Shown in pieces: positions 51,971 to 60,444 of a stretch of DNA of 64,000 bases; position 1 is the stretch's first letter; each line of letters starts with the position of its first letter. This stretch comes from a virus. The notes below the pieces were generated by a model, which did not search any database, was not told the DNA's origin, and worked only from the letters and a program-made list of their open reading frames with translations. The translations under genes were made by a program, and so were the position numbers. The stretch is from IMG/VR virus record IMGVR_UViG_3300037493_007233, positions 1-64,000 of that record, one strand, 5' to 3'.

Positions 51971-52384
51971 TTATCTATAGTCTCCTCTGAGTTCTTTTCT
52001 TCTTAAATAATTAAAAAGATATCTAAGAGCCTTAGAATATTCTTTGGCAGTTTTAAAAGGCTTTGGGAATCTTCTAATGTCATTACCATTACCCTGTGGA
52101 ATCTCATCAGAAATAACCGGGTTGTACCTTCTCACTATTCCTGTTGGGTGAATAGTGTAGAATACATCCCCGTGACCTTTTTCTTTTTCCTTATGCTTAG
52201 TTCTGGTAAATTTCAAAGTATTATTAAGATCCTGTTGATGAGAATGAACCTCTTTAAACCCAAGATCTATGATACTTCTGTATTCTTTGCTTTTTCTAAC
52301 CTTCTCTATATCCAAATCTCTCCTATCCTCAGTTTTGTATTCTTTTCTGGGGTCGTATTTAGAATATTCTAGAAGGTTATTCAT
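51971..52384 (-). CDS. Hypothetical basic protein
   Basis: 137 residues, basic (Lys/Arg-rich), starting MNNLLEYSKYDPRKEYKTED. The first residues (LLEYSKY) are a weak match to the recurring leader. The protein may contact nucleic acid or capsid. It overlaps the upstream gene by 1 nt. Confidence 0.55.
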   Translation of the reverse strand: MNNLLEYSKYDPRKEYKTEDRRDLDIEKVRKSKEYRSIIDLGFKEVHSHQQDLNNTLKFTRTKHKEKEKGHGDVFYTIHPTGIVRRYNPVISDEIPQGNGNDIRRFPKPFKTAKEYSKALRYLFNYLRRKELRGDYR

Positions 52385-52842
52385 TACTTCTTGCTCTTGT
52401 TTATAAACTCTCTGTAATCGGCTAGATTTTGCATCTTTCTACCTTTCTTAGGAGCTTTAACATCCGGATTAAGAACTGGAGTGATTGGTGCAATTCCACC
52501 TCCAGGAGAAAGTCCAGGAGTGTAGGAAGGAATACCTTTGCTTGCTATAATAGGAGAAGTTGCTCCCGCAACAGCAATTCCTTTTTCGTCCAATTCTTCC
52601 ATTTCCTCAGATTCTTTCATTGGCTTGTCTTTATAGGGCTTGCCAGCTTCAACGTAATGAGGAAGTTTCTTTGATTTGGTAGATGCAAACTTATCCAGTT
52701 CCTTATCTGTCATATCGCCATCCGCAATTGACTTAATTTCTTTCCTGTATTTTGGGTCAATGTCTTTAAGCTTAAGAAGTCCTTTTCTTAAACCCCATGC
52801 TTGTCCCATAACTGCTTGCTGTGCTTTTGATACTGAAGGCAT
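52384..52842 (-). CDS. DUF3008-like protein with C-terminal targeting-like peptide
   Basis: 152 residues. SKAQQAVMGQAWGLRKG and FASTKSKKLPHYV match a small basic phage family (DUF3008-like, with SKAQQ..MG and FA-x-TK-x-K-x-LP). A disordered Pro/Gly-rich middle follows, then the C-terminus MQNLADYREFINKSKK, similar to the targeting leader. Probably virion associated. Confidence 0.65.
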   Translation of the reverse strand: MPSVSKAQQAVMGQAWGLRKGLLKLKDIDPKYRKEIKSIADGDMTDKELDKFASTKSKKLPHYVEAGKPYKDKPMKESEEMEELDEKGIAVAGATSPIIASKGIPSYTPGLSPGGGIAPITPVLNPDVKAPKKGRKMQNLADYREFINKSKK

Positions 52843-52882
52843 AGTTATTTAGATTCTATTTTTTAAAGTTTGATGTAGTAAT

Positions 52883-53287
52883 TTAGATAAATCTAGATTC
52901 ATCTTCCAATCTACCATCAGGATTTTTTATACTTTCGAATTCCTCCTTTAAATAAAGGTGTTTCATCTTCTTCTGGATTTCCTTTGCTGTCATAGGTTTA
53001 GCATTGAGTCCCCAGTTTGTATTCGGATTAATTATCTTAGAAGGTTTTTTCTTCCATTCTGGAAAAGTCCATAACCACTTGTTATAAGCCTTTCCTACAA
53101 TTTCGAATCCCTTATCACCAGGTTGGATTGCAATTGGTGATTGTGGCGGAATGTAACTAGAAGTTTCTGCCTCGTTTTCCTGTTTGAATGCTTTGTCAAC
53201 TATAGCAAATCCCTTGTCTCCCTTTGGAATTTTTTTAGCAGATTTTGGTGCTTTGTAGCTTGATGTTAGAGATGGATCTTTTGCCAT
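52883..53287 (-). CDS. Hypothetical protein with an internal repeat
   Basis: 134 residues. Two units of about 28 residues recur at the start: SSYKAPKSAKKIPKGDKGFA and SSYIPPQSPIAIQPGDKGFE, each followed by IV-x-KA and an aromatic/basic residue. The C-terminal half is helical and acidic. Such repeats may bind a repeated partner such as capsid subunits. Not recognised. Confidence 0.55.
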   Translation of the reverse strand: MAKDPSLTSSYKAPKSAKKIPKGDKGFAIVDKAFKQENEAETSSYIPPQSPIAIQPGDKGFEIVGKAYNKWLWTFPEWKKKPSKIINPNTNWGLNAKPMTAKEIQKKMKHLYLKEEFESIKNPDGRLEDESRFI

Positions 53288-53301
53288 AGTTATTTGTTAA
53301 T

Positions 53302-53508
53302 TTAGTCTATTACTGCTTCAATCTTGGACTTTGTAATTTGAACTGTTTCAAATGCACCAGCAGTTCCTTCCAGGTATTCTGCTAATTTCTTTTCAACTTC
53401 TAAAACAGTTTCTGCCGGAACTAAAAATTGACCAGCGTGAATTACTGGATCCCCGTTTCTTTTTGCTTCTCCGGTTTCGAAGTTTACTTTAGCGATGTAA
53501 AATGCCAT
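53302..53508 (-). CDS. Hypothetical small protein
   Basis: 68 residues, a beta-then-helix build: MAFYIAKVNFETGEAKRNGD, then a helix EVEKKLAEYLEG and a final strand. Its own GATATATA element and the terminator just upstream make it a separate unit. Function unknown. Confidence 0.6.
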   Translation of the reverse strand: MAFYIAKVNFETGEAKRNGDPVIHAGQFLVPAETVLEVEKKLAEYLEGTAGAFETVQITKSKIEAVID

Positions 53509-53536
53509 ATTTAAATTTTTTAGAGTGTTAGTTTTT

Positions 53537-53544
53537 TATATATC
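53537..53544 (-). promoter_or_regulatory. GATATATA promoter-like element
   Basis: 28 nt upstream of the 68-residue gene and downstream of a terminator. Confidence 0.5.
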
Positions 53545-53554
53545 CACGGAAAAC

Positions 53555-53583
53555 AAAAAAGGCAACCATATAGGCTGCCTTTC
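53555..53583 (-). terminator. Rho-independent terminator of the histone-like gene
   Basis: AAAGGCAGCC-TATA-TGGTTGCCTTTTTT on the minus strand, 18 nt after the histone-like stop codon. Confidence 0.82.
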
Positions 53584-53600
53584 ATGTTCTAAAATGGGTA

Positions 53601-53777
53601 TTAACCTTGATTCTTAGAGTCTTGTACCTCAACTCGTACTTGCTGAGCAAGCTTCTTAAGCTCTTGCATAGCTTGTCTAACACGAGTTCCTGCAGCTTTA
53701 TTTCCCTTTTCAGCGAATTTAACTACATCAGCTTCAGCAGCTGCTACGAGGTTTTTGATTTCTTCAAATGTTTGCAT
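53601..53777 (-). CDS. Histone H1-like (Hc1-type) DNA-binding protein
   Basis: 58 residues, start MQTFEEIKNLVAAAEADVVK, with the core EKGNKAAGTRVRQAMQELKK and a Lys/Gln-rich tail. This is the pattern of Bacteroidota histone H1-like proteins. It is a stand-alone gene with its own terminator. It could bind host or phage DNA, for example in chromosome compaction or virion DNA packing. Confidence 0.8.
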   Translation of the reverse strand: MQTFEEIKNLVAAAEADVVKFAEKGNKAAGTRVRQAMQELKKLAQQVRVEVQDSKNQG

Positions 53778-53843
53778 GATTCGAATTTTTTTTAAGTTAT
53801 AGTGAGAATTTTGTAAAAAGTTCCATTTTGGTGCTTTTTTGAG

Positions 53844-54377
53844 TTATCTACTTAAAATGTAGATTCCTCTGTGAGATCCTTCTTGCATAGCCCACTCTGG
53901 ACCTAGAGCAGAAATAAGCATCGATTTTGCGAATTCTTCATAGTTTTCTATGTCCAAGTTATCGTGCATTTCATCAACCATTCTAACTACTTTAGGATTT
54001 TTTTCCAGGTAGTTGTTTATACATCTGTTAACTTGCTCAAAGAATCTAGAAAGATCATTTCCTTCAAGTTTGAATTTTTCGTCGTTAATCTGGGGAAGTG
54101 TAGCTTTATTGATAGCAATGTCCTCAATTACTTCAGATCCTATTTCGTTAACGTTTAATACAGCATGAGAATTTTTAGGTCCCTCTAAAGTTTCGTATTC
54201 TGAGTATTTGCCGATGAACATAACGTACCCATTTTGTCCACCCTCTTCCATATCTAATTGAAAGAAATAATAGAACATATCGCCATCTCTTCTAAACAAA
54301 AATGGTTCGGTACCAAACCCATCTGCTTCTTTTAGATGATCTAAAAATTGACCGTAGCTTTTAATCCTTTTTTCCAC
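53844..54377 (-). CDS. Probable virion protein with targeting-like leader
   Basis: 177 residues, GTG start. MEKRIKSYGQFLDHLKEADG fits the recurring leader. A beta-rich middle (FRRDGDMFYYFFQLDMEEGG) and helical C-terminus follow. It has its own GATATATA element 17 nt upstream. No enzyme motif. Confidence 0.65.
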   Translation of the reverse strand: MEKRIKSYGQFLDHLKEADGFGTEPFLFRRDGDMFYYFFQLDMEEGGQNGYVMFIGKYSEYETLEGPKNSHAVLNVNEIGSEVIEDIAINKATLPQINDEKFKLEGNDLSRFFEQVNRCINNYLEKNPKVVRMVDEMHDNLDIENYEEFAKSMLISALGPEWAMQEGSHRGIYILSR

Positions 54378-54394
54378 TGTAGTTTGTATTTTTT

Positions 54395-54402
54395 TATATA
54401 TC
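54395..54402 (-). promoter_or_regulatory. GATATATA promoter-like element
   Basis: GATATATAAAAAAATAC, 17 nt upstream of the GTG start of the 177-residue gene, in the 26-nt gap after the ligase-NMNAT gene. Confidence 0.5.
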
Positions 54403-54403
54403 T

Positions 54404-56320
54404 TTACTTTGGCATCTCAGCAGAGAGCAGGGTGTAAAGATTTAGAACAGATTTCGGTAGAAGCTTCTTAAGTGAAGCAAAATCTTCACTTTTTAATTTG
54501 TCTCGTACCTCTGTTGCAGAAGTAAATCTAGGGGTAACTTCCAGCCCAAAATCCTTCGGTAAATTGTCTATTAGATCTGATCTCTTGATATACTCGATCT
54601 GCTTCTCGTAGTAATCTTTACGGTCGTCCCCAGCTGCAATTAAATGTGGTTCTAGACCCATCATTACAAGCTTGTTTATGATAGAACCTACTAAACCCCT
54701 ATCGACTATCATATAATCTACGAGATCCTCTGGATTATCCTTAACCACGGCTTCCATATACTGCTTAATGATCCTTTCATCAAAAGGAGATTTACCAGAT
54801 TTGATATGCCCAGGATATACAACAACCACAAAACTTGGGAGGTTGTTTTTCTCCTTTAATTTCTTAGCCATTTTTAAATGTCCAGAATGAAATGGCTGGA
54901 ATCTGCCAATAAGGACGTTAACAGCTTTTGGATCCTCTGGTGCTTTTTCTACAAGTTGATCCTTATCGTCCTTTGTCTGGTTATCGATAGTTTCCAATTT
55001 GCTAATAAACTCATCGTAAGAAAAGAAAGGATTTTCTGATCTTTCAGATTCCTCATTTTCCTCCTGGATGTAATCTACGTTTGGTATAAACTCCTTTTTA
55101 AAATCAGAGAAAGAAACAAACTCAGATTCATTAACGGGGGATTTCTCTTTTTTAATGTAATCCTTGATATCCTGAATTAACAGATTCAGCTGCTCAACCA
55201 TACCTGAGGTCACAATACCTGTCGCTCTGGTTTTAATTTTGCGGAATGAATTTAGGATAAGTTTGAAAAGAGATTCAAAAGATTCATCCTCTTCAACATA
55301 CTTAAGAACTTTTCTGTCAGTAATCAGATTCTTATTAAGTCGAAAATCTTCTTTTTTCAAATAGCTAGGCTCTTCAAAATCGGTCCCCTTGTATTTCTCC
55401 TTGTTTTCATCCAAAAACTTAGCGAACACATCTGATATAAACGAAATGTATCTTTCATCTTCTGTATCACCTTCTACTTCGAAATTCTTTAATCCTTTCT
55501 CGAGAATAAAGTTCATCACATCCAAAAGAGTAATACCCAAAAAGTCGCTAGGCTTCTTTTCTCTTTGTTCTGAACTCTTCTGCTTTGCTATCTCGGTAAA
55601 AATTGGATCTACCATTTTAGCAAGAACAGTTTCATTTTCTTTATTGGGATCACCAAATCTAAAAACAATTCCTTCAACCTCTTTATCTAGATCTTCATTC
55701 AATGCGCTTTTAGAAAGTTCAGGATTCAAAGTAGAAATGATGTATCTCACAAAACTCTGGGTAGAGAATCTTTCCACTAATTTTTTGAACGGGGTATTTA
55801 GAAATTCTAGAAGTTTTGACTTCTGATCCTCATCGAGTTTACCTTGAAATATAATAGGAGAATGCTCAACGCCTAATAGATCAGCCCATTCATCTAAAGA
55901 TGATTTTTTCTGTATAGTCTTAACTATTTTTCCAGCATCGTCTAATTGGTGAACGTATGATAGAATCAAATGATTCTTGGGTAATCTATCATAAACAATC
56001 TCAACCGGATTTGTGTTGGCAAAGTATTCTAGTCCAAATCTCCACCCTCTTGGTATTTTTTGAATCACATGGGGTGGGAGAGATTCGATATACTGGATTG
56101 GCTTTTCGTAGTACTTCATCAGAGTCCTATCGACCAAGGTAATAGGATTTCTTTGGTCCCTTCTGTAAAATTTGAATTTTCCTGTGTCCTTATCTCTTTC
56201 GAAACTAAAGGCAGATCCATCCATCTTTTCGTTGATGGTAACATATTGATTAAAAAGCTGATTTACGAAATCAGCTCCTTTTTTATTGTAAAGGTCGTAT
56301 AGGTGATTAATTCCAGCCAT
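54404..56320 (-). CDS. RNA ligase-type adenylyltransferase fused to an NMNAT-like nucleotidylyltransferase
   Basis: 638 residues. The N-terminal domain is a ligase-type adenylyltransferase with EKMDGS (Lys32), FGLEYF (motif IIIa-like) and VEGIVFRFG plus LAKMVDP (motifs IV/V, Lys235). A helical linker of about 150 residues contains two leader-like segments (FVSFSDFKKEFI and FFSYDEFISKLE). The C-terminal domain is a HIGH-type nucleotidylyltransferase: IGRFQPFHSGH (471-481) and TSATEVRDKL, as in NadM/NMNAT. It may join RNA repair to NAD synthesis, since adenylylated or NAD-capped 5' ends are chemically related. Confidence 0.85.
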   Translation of the reverse strand: MAGINHLYDLYNKKGADFVNQLFNQYVTINEKMDGSAFSFERDKDTGKFKFYRRDQRNPITLVDRTLMKYYEKPIQYIESLPPHVIQKIPRGWRFGLEYFANTNPVEIVYDRLPKNHLILSYVHQLDDAGKIVKTIQKKSSLDEWADLLGVEHSPIIFQGKLDEDQKSKLLEFLNTPFKKLVERFSTQSFVRYIISTLNPELSKSALNEDLDKEVEGIVFRFGDPNKENETVLAKMVDPIFTEIAKQKSSEQREKKPSDFLGITLLDVMNFILEKGLKNFEVEGDTEDERYISFISDVFAKFLDENKEKYKGTDFEEPSYLKKEDFRLNKNLITDRKVLKYVEEDESFESLFKLILNSFRKIKTRATGIVTSGMVEQLNLLIQDIKDYIKKEKSPVNESEFVSFSDFKKEFIPNVDYIQEENEESERSENPFFSYDEFISKLETIDNQTKDDKDQLVEKAPEDPKAVNVLIGRFQPFHSGHLKMAKKLKEKNNLPSFVVVVYPGHIKSGKSPFDERIIKQYMEAVVKDNPEDLVDYMIVDRGLVGSIINKLVMMGLEPHLIAAGDDRKDYYEKQIEYIKRSDLIDNLPKDFGLEVTPRFTSATEVRDKLKSEDFASLKKLLPKSVLNLYTLLSAEMPK

Positions 56321-56322
56321 TA

Positions 56323-56772
56323 TTATTCAAAAAGAAAATTTTCTATTTCACTACTAAAACTCCTTGTAAAAGAAAGGGGTCCAAATTTTTTGTTAAAATC
56401 CACACTAATTATTCCAGAGATTACCATTTGTGATATTCCTTTTAGTAAACTTCCCACTAGGATTTTCGATTTTGGCTGTAAATTCTTATGATATAAGTTG
56501 ATTAATAGCGGGGTAAATATTTCCAATGGTGGTATTTTAGATTGATAGTTTAGAATTCTATATACTTCTTTTTCGATAAAATAAACAGATTTGCCTCCAA
56601 CTATAACCTCCATATTTCCATCTTCTGCCTTTAGAACTACTCCTTTATGCCCATTATCAGTCCTAAATAAAATTAGATCTTTATCCCTTAATACAAGGTT
56701 TACACCGTCTCCATCCAGTATAATATCAAGAGCACTGTAGATTAGATCTGTATGTTTAAGTGTAAATTCCAT
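56323..56772 (-). CDS. Hypothetical protein
   Basis: 149 residues, beta-rich N-terminal half (ALDIILDGDGVNLVLRDKD) and helical, hydrophobic C-terminal half. Not recognised. It is translationally coupled (1-nt overlap) to the nucleotidyltransferase gene before it. Confidence 0.6.
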   Translation of the reverse strand: MEFTLKHTDLIYSALDIILDGDGVNLVLRDKDLILFRTDNGHKGVVLKAEDGNMEVIVGGKSVYFIEKEVYRILNYQSKIPPLEIFTPLLINLYHKNLQPKSKILVGSLLKGISQMVISGIISVDFNKKFGPLSFTRSFSSEIENFLFE

Positions 56773-57677
56773 TAAGCTACTTCTGTTGGGATAACGTATC
56801 CAGCATTATTTAAATACCTGATCAAATCCTGTCTTATTTCTTCTACTCTATCGCTATATTTAAAATTAGGAGAGGTTACTATATTCCAAACCTCTTCAAA
56901 GGTTTTAACGTTGTCTGGTTTTACTCCACCGCCAAACATGAGATCTAATAATTCCTGTGGATCCCTTGTTACAAAAACAGATTGACCTTTTACTGTATCA
57001 GGTCTTTTAAGTCTCTTAGTTGCCCCCTGGAATGTTTTCTTATTCTTGTAGATCCCATCATTTAGCCTTAGAGCATAGGTGTCGAAATCTACAATATCTC
57101 CATTCTCGTCTCTCTTGGTTACATTCTTTAGGGCAGACAATATAGCCTGGAAAAGCCAGTTCCTGTGTGCAGATTTATACTTAGATTCATTCTTTCTATA
57201 ATCCGGTGAATAGAATATGAATTTTGCCCAATCCATATTTGAGATCGGAATTAGATCCAGCTGAACTGTTCCGTTTTCTGTATCGCCTTCGATTGGCCAA
57301 GCTATGCTAAGAACGTTTATTCCCTTCATTAGCTTCATGTCTGGCTCATAGCCAAGTATTGCTGGAAGCTCAGACGAAAGCTTGTCGTATAGAAACTGAA
57401 GTGATTGATCTGCAGAAATACCAAATTTTTGGGCTAAGAATTCCTGAGCTATACCAAGATCAATATCACCAGAAGTATCCGAAGGACTTTTCTTTTTTCC
57501 TATGCTACCAATCAGAAGATAATCCTTATCAAATTCGCCGTCTCCAATCAAGGGGAATAGAACTTCCCTCATGTGTTGAATTGTCTTTTCAACCTCTGAC
57601 TCTTTTATTGGTCTAGATGATTTGATAGCAGCACCTCCCTCGAAGAGCTTAGAAAAAGAAGAAAAACTCTGGATCAT
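56772..57677 (-). CDS. Nucleotidyltransferase-fold protein with targeting-like leader
   Basis: 301 residues. The start MIQSFSSFSKLFEGGAA fits the leader. The core has LIGSIGKKKSPSDTSGDIDLGI (the GS...D-x-D of the pol-beta nucleotidyltransferase fold) and later VQLDLIPIS with the third carboxylate. The family is a phage nucleotidyltransferase I recall only by pattern. It could transfer nucleotides to protein, RNA or small molecules and may be packed in the virion. Confidence 0.75.
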   Translation of the reverse strand: MIQSFSSFSKLFEGGAAIKSSRPIKESEVEKTIQHMREVLFPLIGDGEFDKDYLLIGSIGKKKSPSDTSGDIDLGIAQEFLAQKFGISADQSLQFLYDKLSSELPAILGYEPDMKLMKGINVLSIAWPIEGDTENGTVQLDLIPISNMDWAKFIFYSPDYRKNESKYKSAHRNWLFQAILSALKNVTKRDENGDIVDFDTYALRLNDGIYKNKKTFQGATKRLKRPDTVKGQSVFVTRDPQELLDLMFGGGVKPDNVKTFEEVWNIVTSPNFKYSDRVEEIRQDLIRYLNNAGYVIPTEVA

Positions 57678-58198
57678 TTTAATTTGTAATATTTGCCAGC
57701 AGAATTTACATAATCAACATAGATCTCTTCTTCCTCAGTTTTGGGATTATTTATGTCAAAATCCTTACCAAAACTCTTCTTTCCGTTTTCTATTGATTTT
57801 TTATAAAAAACCTCGTGATCTTTTTCTTCGTTCCTACCGGTCTTCTTAATATCTTCTCCCCACTTTTGAAGAACCTCTTGCTTTTTACCTTTTAATGTTT
57901 TAGAATCGTATTTTTCTAAATCAGATCTTTTACCAAATAGATTAGCAACTCCTCTTCCAAGGCCTAGAAGTCCAGAGGCAGCCCCCGATACTAATCTTTG
58001 TAATGCCTGGCCAGGTCTTTCTGCCATGGCATCGAACCAATCCTTTCCTCCTTCGTAACCTGCTACCTCAGCTTCTGGGTTTTCAGCTTTAACTCTAGCC
58101 TGCATTTTGCCGAGCTTCCTCGCCACAATATTCTTATCCCCGGTTACTGAGTATTTTGATTCGTTTAAAAATCCTTGAAAATTTAAGATTTTGGTCAT
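57674..58198 (-). CDS. Probable virion protein with targeting-like leader
   Basis: 174 residues. MTKILNFQGFLNESKYSVTG fits the leader very well. A glycine-rich hydrophobic stretch (SGAASGLLGLGRGVANLFG, about 90-108) may be membrane-active. The C-terminal half is Lys/Glu-rich. It is coupled to the nucleotidyltransferase by a 4-nt overlap and has a GATATATA element 19 nt upstream. Confidence 0.65.
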   Translation of the reverse strand: MTKILNFQGFLNESKYSVTGDKNIVARKLGKMQARVKAENPEAEVAGYEGGKDWFDAMAERPGQALQRLVSGAASGLLGLGRGVANLFGKRSDLEKYDSKTLKGKKQEVLQKWGEDIKKTGRNEEKDHEVFYKKSIENGKKSFGKDFDINNPKTEEEEIYVDYVNSAGKYYKLK

Positions 58199-58217
58199 AT
58201 AGAACTTTTCTTTAGTC

Positions 58218-58225
58218 TATATATC
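58218..58225 (-). promoter_or_regulatory. GATATATA promoter-like element
   Basis: 19 nt upstream of the 174-residue gene with the best leader match. Confidence 0.5.
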
Positions 58226-58235
58226 CCTTTTTTTA

Positions 58236-59759
58236 TTAAAGCTTGACCTTAAAAATTTTGTACTGGAAATGTTCGTTTTTGTAAATCTGAATTCTAGCAT
58301 CTCCGTGCTTCATTAGGTAGTTAACATACTTGGATGAACTAAAATCGTCTACAAAGTCAATAATGTTAACTTTCTCTTTTCCCTCCATCTTACGCATTCC
58401 TCTACCAAGACTTTGCTTTATCAAAACCTCACTTTTGTATGATTCTACCAAAAAGATATTGTGAAGATTGTTAATAGAAATACCAGTCGCAAAAGTACCG
58501 AATGTTGCTACCAGGACTTTATTTTCTCCCGTAGCCATTCTAGTTTTATACTCTTCCCTCAGATTTTCATCTGTATCTCCATCTACATAGAAAGCCTCTT
58601 TATTATAAGTAACCTCCCTCAACCTATTCCAAATTTGCTTACCGTATTCATCCTTTACGGATTGGAACAAAACAAGAGAATTCTTAGAAGTCTTAGAAAT
58701 AAAATCTACAACGTAGTTTAATCTCTTCTCGCTTTCTATGACAAGCTTTCTTTCGATATTGTAAATCTCGTTTCCCTCTAGATTAGCACCGCTGTGCTTG
58801 AGATTTGCAAGCTTTTCTTTAATCGATTCGTCCAGCCAGTCCAAAATTACGACCTTGATAGAAACCGGGGTTGCGTGTTTATGTCTGAATAAAAAATCTG
58901 GTGAGATTTCTACAATAACAGGTCCTAAAAATTGCTGGATAGTCAAGTGATCTGCAGAACCTCTTTTTGTAAGTGTACCAGTAAGTCCAAATCTCCAGCC
59001 AGTGTGCATACACTTAGCCATGATTTTCTTAATGGACATAGAATTGGTATGGTGTGCTTCATCAACAAAGACTGCATCGATTTCTTCGAAAAAATCTTCT
59101 TCCTTTTTAACTAAAGATTGGAAAGTACCGATAATAATATCACATCCTTCCCTGAGTTTACTACCACCCCCGATTTGCTGGATCTTAATTCCAAGCTCAT
59201 CTATACCGTAATCAACAAAGTCATCATGGCCTTGAAAAACAAGGTTTGAGCTAGGAACGATCATGAGAAATTTTCTAATCCACCCTTTATGCTTAAGGAA
59301 AGCAAGGATCATAAAAGCAATCAGGGTTTTTCCAGAAGACGTGGCAATCTCCGAAACCGAGTATCGGTATTTTACTATCTTCCAGGCAGCTTCTACCTGG
59401 TAATCTCTTGGGGTTATGTCTTTGTCCGAAAAGAATTCATCAACCCACGATTGAAATTCCTCAAGAGTTAATCCTGCGAGAATAAGTTCGTCGAGTCCTT
59501 CTATTTCAATTTCTATATTAAACTCTTTGCCAATTTCAAAGACCTCTCTCCAGAGACCTATCGGAACCCTCCAAAATGGGCCTTTCTTTTCAATGAAACA
59601 AATATTGCCGTCCCATAGCTTCTTCTTTACTAAAGGATGGAAATAAAAATTGTGAATTTTCTTAGTAAGTGAAATCTCAATTTGCTTCTTCTCAACATCG
59701 TTCGGAAATTGGGTTAATACTAGCCACTGCTTGTCATCTGATATAATAAACTTCAGCAT
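58236..59759 (-). CDS. uvsW: UvsW-like SF2 DNA/RNA helicase
   Basis: 507 residues. An N-terminal region of about 110 residues precedes PRDYQVEAA (Q-motif-like), ATSSGKT (139-145), DEAH (233-236), LTGTL, and motif VI QSLGRGMRK. The length and layout match T4 UvsW, which unwinds R-loops and branched DNA and drives late replication and recombination. A UvsY-like gene is adjacent, as in T4. Confidence 0.93.
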   Translation of the reverse strand: MLKFIISDDKQWLVLTQFPNDVEKKQIEISLTKKIHNFYFHPLVKKKLWDGNICFIEKKGPFWRVPIGLWREVFEIGKEFNIEIEIEGLDELILAGLTLEEFQSWVDEFFSDKDITPRDYQVEAAWKIVKYRYSVSEIATSSGKTLIAFMILAFLKHKGWIRKFLMIVPSSNLVFQGHDDFVDYGIDELGIKIQQIGGGSKLREGCDIIIGTFQSLVKKEEDFFEEIDAVFVDEAHHTNSMSIKKIMAKCMHTGWRFGLTGTLTKRGSADHLTIQQFLGPVIVEISPDFLFRHKHATPVSIKVVILDWLDESIKEKLANLKHSGANLEGNEIYNIERKLVIESEKRLNYVVDFISKTSKNSLVLFQSVKDEYGKQIWNRLREVTYNKEAFYVDGDTDENLREEYKTRMATGENKVLVATFGTFATGISINNLHNIFLVESYKSEVLIKQSLGRGMRKMEGKEKVNIIDFVDDFSSSKYVNYLMKHGDARIQIYKNEHFQYKIFKVKL

Positions 59760-59768
59760 TAGATCTTT

Positions 59769-60206
59769 TTATTTTATCGTACTTCCCCTCAAATATTCTT
59801 CTAAAGCAATTCTTGATTTGATTCCGTAAAGCATGTGGTCCACAGTTTGAATCGTCTGGTCTAAAAACTTTCTGTGTCCCTCAACAAGTTCAATTTTCTG
59901 GGTTATCTCGGAAAGATCTGCCTCTATCATAGTTTTGGTCTCGTTAGCACCATATCTAACGTCTTTGCTTTCCTGATACTCTCTTAGCTTTCTAGCTCTT
60001 TCCTGTCTTTCTTTAGTTCCAAGCTTAGAAATAATACTAGCTAACTTGTAGCTATATTCAAGTAGTATTTGTCTTGTTGAAAAAAGCTCAATCTGTGCTT
60101 CTGCAACGGTTTTAATGCTTTTAAGGTTTAGTGAAATAACCTGGATTTTCTCCCTCCACTCTGCTCTTTCTGCTTCGAATAACTTCGCGTAATCTGTTTC
60201 TGCCAT
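59769..60206 (-). CDS. uvsY: UvsY-like recombination mediator
   Basis: 145 residues, wholly helical. The C-terminal half aligns by pattern with T4 UvsY: an ETKTMIEAD segment (T4 has EMKTVLSAD), then GIKSR followed by about ten residues and an E-x-x-x-x-G end. UvsY loads the UvsX recombinase on gp32-coated DNA. Position 9 nt upstream of uvsW supports the call. UvsX itself is not in the window. Confidence 0.75.
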   Translation of the reverse strand: MAETDYAKLFEAERAEWREKIQVISLNLKSIKTVAEAQIELFSTRQILLEYSYKLASIISKLGTKERQERARKLREYQESKDVRYGANETKTMIEADLSEITQKIELVEGHRKFLDQTIQTVDHMLYGIKSRIALEEYLRGSTIK

Positions 60207-60207
60207 A

Positions 60208-60444
60208 TTAAAATAGTTTTCCCTTGGAGGGTTTATTGTTCTTATTCTTACTTATATCTACTGTGGTAGTTCTTGTCGGTTTCAATTTTGGTGCGACGTA
60301 TGTAACAGATTCGCTAATCTCACCCAAATTTTCCAGAACAGAAACCTCGTGGATAGAAATAGGGAATTTTAGCTTCCCGTCATTCTCCTTCTCAAATGAG
60401 TTTTCCCAAGATTCTGTTTCGTCAACGTAGAACATATCAAACAT
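60208..60444 (-). CDS. Hypothetical protein
   Basis: 78 residues. An acidic, aromatic N-terminus (MFDMFYVDETESWENSFEKE) and a Lys/Thr-rich basic end (KNKNNKPSKGKLF). Not recognised. It overlaps the primase by 8 nt, so it is part of the replication operon. Confidence 0.55.
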   Translation of the reverse strand: MFDMFYVDETESWENSFEKENDGKLKFPISIHEVSVLENLGEISESVTYVAPKLKPTRTTTVDISKNKNNKPSKGKLF

